Source of the DNA: Glebionis coronaria
Taxonomy: Eukaryota > Streptophyta > Magnoliopsida > Asterales > Asteraceae
Assembly: GCA_025667525.1 (NCBI GenBank)
Contig: CM046875.1
Coordinates: forward strand, 122,006,340-122,070,339
DNA: 64,000 nt
Direction of reading: 5' to 3'
In this document: one piece after another, positions 44,104-55,603 of the stretch
Numbering within the stretch: position 1 is the first letter of the stretch
How the letters are laid out: each line of letters opens with the position of its first letter
The notes under the pieces: model-generated
Database searches by the model: none
The model's input: only the letters and a program-made list of their open reading frames with translations
Told to the model about the DNA's origin: nothing
Made by a program: the position numbers and the translations under genes

Positions 44104-44818
44104 GAAGAATGGGAGGTGAGCAAAGAAGATTCTTTTTGGGTGTTTTGTGAATTTTCAATTTTTTTGTGTTTTTGATGATATTTAATTTTTTTGGATTTTA
44201 GTGTATCTTCGTAGACAACAATCTACAAAATCTCTCCTCGAATCAAACTCTTGATTAAAGAAGCCTCAAAGGAATGAAAACGATCACGTGGAGTGAACGC
44301 CTTCGAATGACTTTAGAACTTTGGTGAAAACCAAATTGTTCAAGAGGGTTTAATCACAAAGAAAACCAAGCAAATATATTATACGTAATAATACTTTGGG
44401 CGGCAAAACCCTCGATTAGCCTTCAATCTCAAAATACTCACAAGCAAGCGGGGAAACGAGGCGGCGCGAAGCACTTAAGAGCCTTTTTCCTTAGGGTATA
44501 TTTTATAATACCCGCCTTATACCCACCTTATAGTTTGTATCTTTCAAAATCGAGCTTCACGAAAGTATTTATCTATTTTTGACCTTTTTCTTTTTGTTTG
44601 AGATTCGAATACAATAATTAGGAGATCAAATCCCAATTAAGGTTGTGTTTTCACACTTTTGGAGATATTGTAAATTTATTGTGATACTTAATACAATATA
44701 GTAATATTTATACAAGAAAAACCAAGAAAACCGATAATACGTATTAGTAGAGTTCTACTAATACAAATACTATTTGGTTAATATTAAAAACAACAATGCA
44801 AATTAATCACGACACACC
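44104..44818 (-). other. Family-2 5' leader with conserved hairpin
   Basis: Between primer site and gag. 44440-44545 is similar to family 1 at 50690-50790 (ACAAGCAAGCGGGGAAACGAG and CCTTATACCCACCTTATAG). It contains the hairpin GGGTAT / ATACCC around TTTTATA at 44494-44513. Confidence 0.7.
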
Positions 44819-44836
44819 TCCCCGGCAGCGGCGCCA
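44819..44836 (-). promoter_or_regulatory. Primer binding site, family 2 (tRNA-Asp-like)
   Basis: TGGCGCCGCTGCCGGGGA on the minus strand, three bases from the LTR. Confidence 0.85.
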
Positions 44837-44839
44837 AAG

Positions 44840-47800
44840 TGATTGTGGTAAAATACGACCTTTTAGGAAAAAGGCGTAAAAGCGGTAAATATCAAACAAA
44901 TGACTTTAGGAAAAATCAAGTGTTAATGACCCTTAATGGTGTGTAAGTTCGTTTCCCAAGGAGGTATATGTGTGTGAAAAACTTGCCAAATGTTTGTGAT
45001 TAATGATTGGTTTAAAAGGGGATTAGGAGAGAAAATGACGAAGACGTAAAAATAAAAGTTAACACAAAATCACTACTAGAAAGTTAAAACGTAGAACCTT
45101 AAAAACCACAAAAATAAAAATAAATTCTAAAAATTACCAAAAATTCACCAAAAATCAAAAATAATAAACTAAGAGTTTACCAATGATCAAAACTTTTTCA
45201 AACCTTTTAAATAATTAAATATTCAATATTTAAATGCTAATTAAAGCCCTAAAAATCAAATAAATTATCAAAAAGCCCAAATAAAGATTTTTCAATTGAT
45301 AAAACTCAAAAATAACCTAAAATTATTAAAAACTATTTTTAGAAATTTTAAAACTAATAAAAACTATTTAAAATGATTTAAAAACTATTAAAACTTAAAA
45401 TAATTATAAAAATTAATCTAAAAGAGATAAAATTATTCTAAAAGTTGCTAAATTCCTATTTTAATGTATTAAACCTAAGAAAAATGTAAAAAGTTGGAGA
45501 ATGTGAAATTTTAAAAATAATAATAAAATAATATTAAAAATCCAAAAATTATAAAAAATTCTAAAAACTTGCAAACTAGTTTATTTTAACCTAAATAAAC
45601 AGAAAATCAAAGTGAATTTACCAAAATACCCCTAATGGGCCCTCAAATGGGCCAAATCCAAAAACAGTCAACCTAAATGGGCTTTTGGGCCCAAAAAGTC
45701 AAACTTGGCCCAATTGACTTGGAAAAGCCCTATCTGACTTAAAATTCATATCTAAGAACAAAACTCTAAAGGCCCAAAAGCTGAAAATGTGCTTATCACA
45801 GCTTATTGAACACAAAGCTTATTCTTATTGGGCTTTTCAGCCCATTAAGCCAAAAGCTAATGCCATAAGCTCTAATTTGACACACAACCCTCTTTTAGGA
45901 TGCTTAAGAGATCTGTCAAAAGAAATTTCCAATAAACACACTCAATAAGCCATAAAATAGAAAAGCAAAAATCCACAAAACGACAAAATAGTCGTTTTTG
46001 AGAAATAAAGCACCTCAGAAGCTGATTCAACTTGCAAAAGCTTTCAAATGGACTCAATAAGCAATATCAATCAACAAAAATCCAATAAGCACAAGCAATA
46101 AGCCAGAATAAGCACAAAAGAGCTTATGTAAAAGTCAAAGGAGTTGGTTTTCTAGTCAAACCTAAAAGTCAACCACCCAAATGCTCCAGTATGAACAAAT
46201 GGGTTAAAATATGAGCACCTATTACAAAAACAAAGTTGTTGCAGGTTGGAATAAGCTATTATAGCTTATTGATAAGCTGACACCAAAATTGCACTATCAG
46301 TGGCAACCAGCAGGGGAAAGGAGTTCCCACTGCTTTGACTAATTGACCAAGCTTATTTGAGAGTTCTGGTTTGATTTAATTGGAAACAAAGGCACCCTTG
46401 TGATCAGTGAACCACAAGGAGTCAATAGCAACAATAAAATCACAAAATGATCCACACAATAAGCCACAATAAGCCAAACAGTCACCAGATAAGCACCAGA
46501 TATGCAAATAAGCAGTTAAGCACTTAATAAGCAGTTTTAAGCAAAATAAGCCAACCAAACTTAACCAGATGCATACACAAGCTATATGAACTAACAATAA
46601 ACACAAAGCAACAAGAATCAAACACTGAATCAAAGAAATCAACAAGATCAAAGCACTAGAAGTTACTGATGAACAATGAACAATATGCAGAAACAGTTTG
46701 CTGATATACTTGACACTTGATCCAATTTCAAGCCTCAAATCCTTCTACCCTGGTGTGATTAACTATGATTTAGCACTTGTTAGCCCTAGCCTAAGCCTAG
46801 ATCTAGGTGTCCTCAAAATCCTAGCCAATTTTACCAAGTTATGAAGATTTTTTAGCCAATTCAAGAATCAATGTGTTCAAACCCACAAAACCTGCAAACA
46901 GATGAACATAAGCACCTAAACAACAGATACCAACACTAGCAACCAACAAACAAACACTAAACAAGCCACAAATCCAACTTATGCAGTAATCCCAAACACC
47001 CTTTTATAACTTGATTTCACAAATTTTCAAAGGATTATGAAGATTCAACCCACAAATCAGATCAATAATACCTCAATAACATCAAACCAAGCCAAATCAA
47101 CAATAATCAACCACAATAACACAGATCCAAGCAATAATCCACAAAAATCACAAATAATCAGAAACTTAAAGAGAAAATGAAAAGGGAAGAAGGTGCAAAC
47201 CTCCAAGACCTACATCCAGGCCCTGGATTGTTTGAGCTGAGGTACTAGCAAAACAAGTACCAGCTTCCAATGCTGCTAAGATGAACAAACAATAAGGTGA
47301 GATCAAATAAACAAGCACTTTCTGATTTTTGAAACCCAAGCTTTATCAACTAAAACCTTGCCTCAAAAAACCTTCAAACATATAAATGGAACTCAGAATT
47401 AGGCTATTCCAACACCAACTTTTAATAAACAAGAACAAGATTTCTCAAAATTCAGAAAATCAAAATTTTATTACTTAAAAAGGAATTACAAAGATTGATA
47501 GCCTAAAACTGGAACAAAGGGACTCTCACATGTTGAGGTCTCCTTTTATAGGCAAATGCCTGGCTAAACACTATTCACAAACCCTAGAAGTGAAATTCCC
47601 TAAATGCCCTAAGTCTTCTAGACGTTTTCTTGGTGTGAGCTGTCCAAAATGCATCCAAACCGTTTAAAATAGCTTTGTGATGAAGCAAATGATGTGGGCT
47701 GTTGATCTTGACACGTGGCAAGCCTTGGTGAGGAAGTTGTCACATGATGGTGAAACGGTTTTGGTGGTGGGTCCTCTTGGTGAGTGGGAGTGAGTGTTTT

Positions 47801-48608
47801 AAGGTTGGGATGAGATTTTAGGCGTGTGAATTAAGTGTGTGTCAAGGTAATTTAAATTAACCCTTTGTTTTAAGTGGTGTAAAATCTGGGTGGTGAAAAG
47901 GTAAATAGTAGTGTGTTTGATCCGTTTTTGGTGGATTGAGAAGTGTTTGGCGCAAAAACGTGTTTGAATGTTTCATTTGCTCACTTTCAGTCCTTCTTTT
48001 TCCTTTCTTTTGTTAATTGCAAGTAAACTTCTATCAGCGCCCAATTATACTTGTAACAACTTTCACCACTTAGCAGTTTTGGCACAAAACTTTATAAAAA
48101 GTGTTTCAAGGGTTATATTTGACACTTTTGCATATTTAAAGGACTGATTTTGGACATTCTTGATCTTCAAAGGTCTTCAATGTACCTTTGACTTCATGAG
48201 GGACCATTATTGGCAATTTTGTTTTGTTGAGGGACTAATCTTGCCATTTCTTCAAAGTTGAAGGACCTTTTGTGTAATTTTGACAAACTTAAGGGACCAA
48301 ACTTGTAATTATGAATATACAAGGGTTTTAAGTGTCATTTCTTCAATAAATGAGGATCAATCTTGTTTGTCTTCAAGTCTTCAAGGGTATTTGTTGAGAA
48401 TTCTATGATTAGGGCCCGGTTCTTTGTACGGCTTCGTTTCTCGTGTCCGTTTTTCCTTGTAACTTGTGATCTTTTGTCTTTTTCACGATATCCATACCTA
48501 AAATACACAAGTAAACAAACACAAGCATATATATGGTATTTTATGACATTTTTATGCATTTAAAGCCCAAAAAGAATGATGAGATCATGTATAAATGCCA
48601 TCTCATCA
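44840..48608 (-). repeat. Family-2 5' LTR (right)
   Basis: 3769 bp, TGATTGTGG to CATCTCATCA on the plus strand. AATAAGC words at 45825-46560. TATA box at 47542-47551. Confidence 0.92.
47542..47551 (-). promoter_or_regulatory. TATA box, family-2 right LTR
   Basis: CTATAAAAGG on the minus strand; this is the 5' LTR that would drive gag. Confidence 0.55.
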
Positions 48609-50411
48609 GCCATACCAATCGGTCGAGTGGTGGTTCCATTAGCAAGCTCAATGATCATACGAGTGGTACTAAGTGGTGCATAATCAATGGTCTTCCAAAG
48701 AGCTAGGGGCATTATGTTAATGCTAGCTCCTAGATCGGCTAGGCCTTTGCAAACCCCAAGCTCATTGAAAACACAAGGTATCAAGAATAGACCCGGATCT
48801 TTATATTTCTCGGGAAATAAATCAAAGAAAACCGAGGTACTAATCACATTCAAAGTAGCCTTAGTGACTTCTAGAAAAGTTTCCTTAGGTGGAGGCTTAA
48901 ATTCAATCACTTCAACTTCATCTAAATTTTCACAATCATCATAAACGGTTATGGCCTTAAGCTCTCCCTTCGGGTTTGGAATGGTATTACTAGGTAAGCA
49001 ACCCGAAGAAGATGACGGTTTAGACATAAATCCCTCAAACATCGAAAGCAACTTATTTTGACTTTGTTCCAAACTTTGGTGCATACGATTTTGGTTTTGC
49101 TCTAGCCTTTGTTGATTAAGCTCAATCTTATTGTTTTGCCCTTTAATCGTATTTTGAAAATCGAGTTTCAAAGTATTAAATTTGCCCTTGAATGTTATTT
49201 TGTAAAGCCTTCAAATTTGACTCATTTGACTTGATATAACTTGACAACTCATTTGGATTATTCCCTTGAAAACCTTGATTGTTTTGATTAGCATGAAACC
49301 CATTTCCTTGGTTATAATTCCCTTGGTTACCACGGTTAAAATTATTCCCATTGTTCCCATTGTTATACCTATTTTGAACCGGTGGAGCAACATGATTTTG
49401 ACGAGGAACTTGACCGTTGGAGCCATAAGTTCTCGTCGCGGCAAAAACATTAGCTTGATCAAAACCCGTGTTTAAACAAGCAGAATTAGGATGTGCTCCA
49501 CCACACGATACACAAACATTCTCAACCATATTAATGGATCCATGAGGATTCTTCCTAATCTCACTCAACAAAGTCGCAAATCCACTATCAATCTTAGAGT
49601 CCAATCTAGCAATCTCGGGATTAGATTAATTCACATTGGAAACAACCGGTGTGTTTCGTGAATATTGTGATCTAGACTTATCATCAATTATTCTCCACGC
49701 GTCTCTCGGAGTTTTTCTTAAAAGATTACCACCCGCGGAGGCATTTAAAGAATCTTGTTCAATCATATTTAGCCCATTATAAAAAGTATTTATTTGATGC
49801 AATTCCGAGAAACCGTGGTGTGGACATTTTCTCAACAAATCTTTAAATCTTTCCCATGCAACCCCAAACGATTCATGCACTTTTTGTTCAAATCTAGTGA
49901 TCTCGTTCTTAAAGTGTGTTGTCTTAGAAGGTGGAAAGAAATAATTCATAAACTTTGACACTAAATCATCCCATGTTAAGATCGAACCCGGTGGTTCTTT
50001 CTCATACCAAAGCTTAGCATTACCCTCGAGCGAGTACGGAAAAAGCATGAGCTTAATCGCGTCATTCGGCACATCTCTAAACTTGAGAGTCGAGGTAATT
50101 CGATTAAAATTCCGAATGTGAGAATGCGGGCTATCGGTCTCATTGCCATGAAATTGGTCGGCACGAATGAGCGATAAAAGACCCGTCTTAATCTCAAAAT
50201 GATCCGCCAAAATAGCCGGCACAACGATTGCTTCCCCATACCCTTCGGTGGGTGCACGGAGCAATTCCTCCATTGTTCGGTTATCGGCCATCTCCACAAC
50301 AATAGGTGGAAGCTCGGGTTCCACTATTCGTTGTTGACGATTTCTATTTCTACGAGGAATATTTTCAAGCCTATTAAAATCAATCACAAGTCGAGAAGAA
50401 CGTAATTGCAT
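48609..50411 (-). pseudogene. gag: Family-1 Gag and protease N-terminal half, multiply broken
   Basis: From ATG at 50411 (MQLRSSRLVID). Gag domain about residues 45-245 (FPYSLEGNAKLWYEKEPPG, FFPPSKTTH, FYNGL, LNASAGG). An in-frame TAA at 49626-49628 (after SNVN) is followed in the same frame by a CVSCGGAHPNSAC knuckle and a Gly/Asn/Gln-rich linker to TAA at 49176. A one-base shift at the GGG near 49182 moves the rest into another frame: Gln-rich linker, KAITV block, and the protease start with GLADLGASINIMP and ELANGTTTRPIGMA. There it is cut by family 2. The other half is 29164-30810. Confidence 0.85.
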
Positions 50412-51063
50412 ACACTACAAAGACGAGAATTTAGAGGATTGAAGAAAAGAAATTAGACAAGAAGAAGATTATTTTTGGTATTTTATTTGGTATTGCTCAA
50501 TCAATAATGATCGATAAAAAAAACAAGGAATAAGGATAACTACTATGGAAGTAAATTACCCTCGGTCGACTTTGAAACGATAGGTGAAAACCTAAACTTC
50601 TCGAGGTTCAATAAGTAAACTACAAAAAATAAGATTTATTACTACTTGAGTCAGCAAACCAATAATAGGTCGTCCCTCTCAATATACGCACAAGCAAGCG
50701 GGGAAACGAGGTGGCACAAAGCACTTAAAAACATTTTTCCTTAGACGGCCTTTTATAGCACGTCGCCTTATACCCACCTTATAGTTTGTATAAATCGAGT
50801 TCAAACTTCTTATTAGTATTTATCTATTTTTCCTTTTATTTTTGTTTTGGATTCGAATACAATAGCTAGGTGATGAAATCCCAACTAAGGCCTTATTTGA
50901 AAGATATGTAAAATTATTGTTCTACGTAATACAATATATTATTCACAAAAAACGAGAAAAACGATACATGCTATATAATAGAAAAATAACAAAACTTTCC
51001 GAGGACGGAAAGGGTCTTCAAATCAACGATCGAAAAATCTCCACAATGACAAATCGTACACAA
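50412..51063 (-). other. Family-1 5' leader with conserved hairpin
   Basis: Similar to the family-2 leader over about 100 bp. A hairpin at 50744-50764 has arms GACGGC and GC-A-CGTC around TTTTATA. Confidence 0.7.
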
Positions 51064-51083
51064 GATCTCCGACAGCGGCGCCA
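51064..51083 (-). promoter_or_regulatory. Primer binding site, family 1 (tRNA-Asp-like)
   Basis: TGGCGCCGCTGTCGGAGATC on the minus strand, seven bases from the LTR. Confidence 0.8.
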
Positions 51084-51090
51084 AAATTTT

Positions 51091-54000
51091 TGATGTGTCG
51101 AGATGTGTATAGTGATAATTTGATATACGTTATAGGGTAAATTAGAAAATTACCTTTAGGAAAAAGTAATAGACTGATATTACCAATGACGAATTCAATT
51201 AAACACGTTGGTGACTCAAGTTCGTTGTACACGAAGATCTTATGAATTTGAGACGTTTCGTTTTGATTTGGACAATTGATTTGAATTGGTTTTCGGTTTT
51301 TAAACTACAATTAAAATCTACCAATTTTAAACTATTTAAAATAAGCCTAAAGTGCATGAATCGTAAACCCCGCTATATTATAAATCTACAAAAAATTAAT
51401 TGCTTAAAAATTAACTCTATTTAAAGTTTAATCTATTTTAATAATCTATAAAAAATTAATTCTATTTAGTAAAATAACTTTTAATCTATCTAAAAATCTA
51501 ATCAAACTTTTTAAAACTAATTTACTAAAATACAAATTACTTAAAACGAATTTATTTAAAAACTATTTTATATTTAATTATTAAAATCTAATTATAAAAG
51601 TTAACTAATTAAACTTTTAATTAAAAACATTTTTTTTATTATTTTTATTTTTATATATTCTTTTTTTATATTTATATTTTTAAACTCTTAATGATATTTA
51701 AAAAACTCAAATCAATTACTCTAATAAAATGACTATTTAAATTTTAACTAAACGTAAATATAGTAAAGTTATGAAACTAAAAGGAAATCTGCCAAATAAA
51801 AAATGCTATATTAATTCAAATACTGATATAAAAATCAAAATAGCTTGCAGCCCAGCTGGTTGACACGCTATGCATACAAACTTGAGGTCTCGATTTCGAA
51901 ACCATTTAGTGACAAATTTTTGGAGATTAAAACCTTTTTGACAGATTACTAAAAAATATAGTCTCAGGAGAGAACTTGATAAGCTTATTTGCTTTAAGCT
52001 GCGAGGACACAGCTTTTTGAACTTATCAGACTAGTTGGGTCTAAATAAGCTAAATGCTTGATCAATTGGATAAACAAAAAGATAACACAGAACATCAGCT
52101 CAGAGCAATTACCAGCAAATAAAGTCATTCAAAAATTATAAGCAATCTAAATTATTCTAATAAACTTCAAATAACCAGATACGTCAGCTTATCAAATACA
52201 TTTAGCAAGTAAATCTCAAAACAAATAACAGATTACAATCTCAGTAACACAACTTCAAACTTTCAGCGGATAAGGAACAAATTTAAACCAAAACTAACAT
52301 TAAATCTAGATTAAAAATGCATAACAAAATCACATCTGCATTCATAACATACCAAATAAATCTCTCAACTCAGTCAGATTCAACATATTGAAATTTGATT
52401 AACAGAAAAACCAATTCTCACAAACGAAGCAGTTTAATCATCCAACGAATCTATAACTAAAGTTTAAATAACTCATTTTAAAAGAACACACTTAACATAT
52501 TCATGAATAATTTTCCTTAAAACTAAACGGATCCCCTATTTAAAAGATAATTCACTAAACAGATCCATCAAGCACATTTAGGCAGTACCAATAAAATGGC
52601 TAAACAGAACCATGTAATATCAGTTAACATGTAAACATAATTTACACTAAACATTTTTAGAATCATAAACAATCACAATTAAACCTTAAGATAAGCAAAA
52701 ACAAATGAGCATAAGCATCTAAAATATCTAATTCATATAAACAGTAAAAAAACAGTTTAATCTAATAAATTGAAAGATAAAAGGAGAAAGCACCTTGTGG
52801 GATATCCTTTGAGACGTAGGATTGCGCTGAGCAACCTATGAACCGTAACTACACCACCAAACACCATTCGGATTGCCAAACATCTCCATCAAAATTAAAT
52901 GATTCGAGCAGATTTTTTAAGACTTTTCCAGTAGGGAAAAGCTTAATCCAACACTTAACTTTAAATATTAACTATAAACTATTAATTAGCTTATAATTAA
53001 CATCTCAACATTATTATTGTGAAACAATTAATAGAAGTTAGATCGTATAACAATTAAAACAGGAAATAAAACGAGACACTATTGAAGATTAAAATGATTA
53101 TACTTTCATTAAATTTTCAGAAATATTACAATACTTTTTAAAAGAAATACAAATTAACCCTAAAATTATTTCTGCATAATAACTTTAAAGAAAAGTAAAG
53201 GATGATTAAATACAATATTTGGGTGGGTTTTTATAGCCATCCCAGGCTGCTGATAAAGGGTATATCCGCATATCTTTGGGTATATTCCTTTTGATTCTTG
53301 ACCTTTGATCTTCTCTTTCTCTTTCTTTCTTTGATCGGATGGTGGATATATCACAACTAGCACACGGATTGCCAACATGGCATCCGTGTGTGCTAGTTGT
53401 GCTTCTTTGAAGCTCTCTGATTGGTGGGATAGGAAGAGTGAGGTGTAGCTTCAAATGAGAATCGGCCACGTAGCACCTTCGTTCCACCCTTTCTCTTCCT
53501 ATAACTATGGGGGTTTTATTTCTTTTTAAGTGAATTAATCGAATAAATAAAAAGCCCCATGTTATTTTGACTTTTTACCCATCGAGGGTTTTAGGAATAG
53601 TAAATGTTCACTGGTTTTGGGGTGGAAAAATGGAGAAGAAAGGTTACACATAGTTTGTAACGTATTTATTTAATTAATGTGAGAGAAAGTGGGTGAGAGG
53701 AAATGAGTAAAACGTGTGAATGATTTTTGGTGAATGAGTGGAGGAATCGGTTTTATTATTTGTGGTGAAAAGAGTGGGTAAATATTAAAAGTGAGGAATG
53801 TGACGTGTTTTATACACGTTTTGACAAAAGCAAACCCTAAGCCCATATTCTTATTTCGTTTTCTTTCAATTTGTGGACTGTTGGGATTTTGGCCCAAGTC
53901 TCTTAATTTCCATCCGTATAAACAAATCATCCATTTGGGCCTAATGGGCTTTGTTCAAAATCAAAACCATTTGTATCCAAACTTGGGCTTTTCAGGCCCA

Positions 54001-54248
54001 ATAAGCTCATGTGGGACCCACTTGGCCCATAAACTAGACAATTGATTAAATCCTCTAAAGTCGAGCTCGATTTTGGCTTCTTTAATCTTTATCTTCAAAC
54101 TCGTGTCGATTTTTTGTCGGTTTTCGCGAACTTGGTACCTACACACATTCAAACAAGAAACAAGCATATACAAGGAATTTTTGATACATTTCATGCATAA
54201 TTTCATTGTTTTAAGATACAAATGATATGAGTAATTACACTCATATCA
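51091..54248 (-). repeat. Family-1 5' LTR (right)
   Basis: 3158 bp, TGATGTGTCG to CACTCATATCA on the plus strand, with few differences from the left LTR. TATA box at 53228-53236. Confidence 0.9.
53228..53236 (-). promoter_or_regulatory. TATA box, family-1 right LTR
   Basis: CTATAAAAA on the minus strand. Confidence 0.5.
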
Positions 54249-55603
54249 AATTCCCCCATGCTAAGCAATTGTCGTGTCCTCACGCAATGATAAAATAAAA
54301 CTATAGCTACACCATTATTCAACTTTTGAATTCTTATTTTGCAAAGACATAATGTATTGCTTTCATTATTGAAAAATAACTTTAAGGATCATAAAACTCA
54401 AATAGATTCATCGTCCTCGACTTTTCACTTTTCCATGCCAAGTGCAAAAACAAGATCATTGTTATTATAAGTTGGCAAACTAACACGAACTCATGGGGGC
54501 CAATTATTCACTTGAGATCCCTTATTCCTAAGTGTATCTCTTATATTTTATTGTTGTCTTGAATGATCACGAAGATGCATCGTTGACTTATTTCGATAAT
54601 TTATTAGGCCGAAAATAAAGTGAACGATTTAATCAATAGTTAGCTAAAGGACAAAATCTTTTAAAACTGCTTCTCGGGACTTCATAAAGTTCATATCTTG
54701 GCATAACTTGCTTCGCGATTTGAGACCTTTCTCGGACCAATATTTGGCAGTGACTTTATACTTCAAACCTTGAGAGACGTTCATGAAATAATGGTCTTCT
54801 CTTCATATAGGAATTTCTTCACTTGAAGTTTTGAGAGATTCATACTTGGACCACGACTTCTTCATTTTTCTCCAATCTTTATTTGGGATTTTGATATACA
54901 ACGATCCGCCTCCTTTTTGGACTTGGCTTCATTTATCCTCATACCTTATTATGGTCTTTTTGGATAGACTTCTCCATGACTTTTGGGGAGTATTTGCTTT
55001 TCGTCTGTGTCTCGATCCTTCATATTGATTTTTGATAAATGATTCTTCACATCACTTGAGATCTTTAGCAATAAAACATAGCCCTCATGTCTTGTTAGGA
55101 CCTTTTTGGACTCGCCAATCTTCGCATCCCGCTTCAATAAGTTATGCCTTGGCTATGAACTCTAATCCATACCGAGCAACTTTTAAATGATCTTGGGCTA
55201 GAAGCTAAGTAACTTTTCAAATCGTTCAACCTTATTTATAGAAAATAAATTTATTAACAAGGGATGGGAGAATAGGCTCATAATTAACTCACATAAATTC
55301 CTGAAAGAATACCAAACTTATAATTGGCTCTATCATCTCTTGTTCTCCATATTGTAAAATTTCAAAAATGTGAAATCAATGGATACTTAGCCTATTAAAT
55401 CAAAGTTTTGGGTTTTCAAGTCATCTATAGGATCTTGCATCTTCTTATACTTTTTCAAGTTTTAGAATTTGCGTTTTAAAGTTCCCTTGATAGATGACTT
55501 TCTAGGATCAATTATAGGAGCTTGCGAAAAGTTCTTGTTCTTAACTCGTATGAATTAAGACTTTCGCGAAAAGTTCTTGTTCTTAACTCGTATGAATTAA
55601 GAC
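54249..55603 (-). other. Second, truncated family-1 3' noncoding region
   Basis: It aligns with 27186-28505, including tract 1 (54252-54263) and the AGGA-loop hairpin (54265-54289). It ends inside the nested stem-loop (which begins at 55513), at a scrambled junction with repeated short segments (55526-55627). It shows that a tandem LTR-interior array once existed here. Confidence 0.88.

Larger units (their letters stand above)
30811..48608 (-). mobile_element. Ty3/gypsy element family 2, non-autonomous, nested in family 1
   Basis: TSD GCCAT at 30806-30810 and 48609-48613. LTRs 30811-38497 (7687 bp because it contains a 3904-bp insertion) and 44840-48608 (3769 bp). Without the insertion the left LTR is about 3.78 kb. 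A tRNA-Asp-like primer site lies at 44819-44836 and a polypurine tract at 38499. It encodes Gag, protease and the acidic FDPG extension only. The insertion splits the family-1 protease gene between the DLGA and ILGRPFL blocks. Confidence 0.92.
24033..55603 (-). mobile_element. Ty3/gypsy element family 1, tandem-truncated and split
   Basis: Order on the plus strand: LTR (24033-27185), 3' noncoding region, C-terminal half of the coding region to 30810, insertion of family 2, N-terminal half (48609-50411), leader, primer site, LTR (51091-54248). After that comes a second partial 3' noncoding region (54249-55603). The last part repeats 27186-28505, so the structure is LTR-interior-LTR-interior fragment. 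The missing outer LTR means no TSD can be read. Gag and protease only. Confidence 0.85.
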
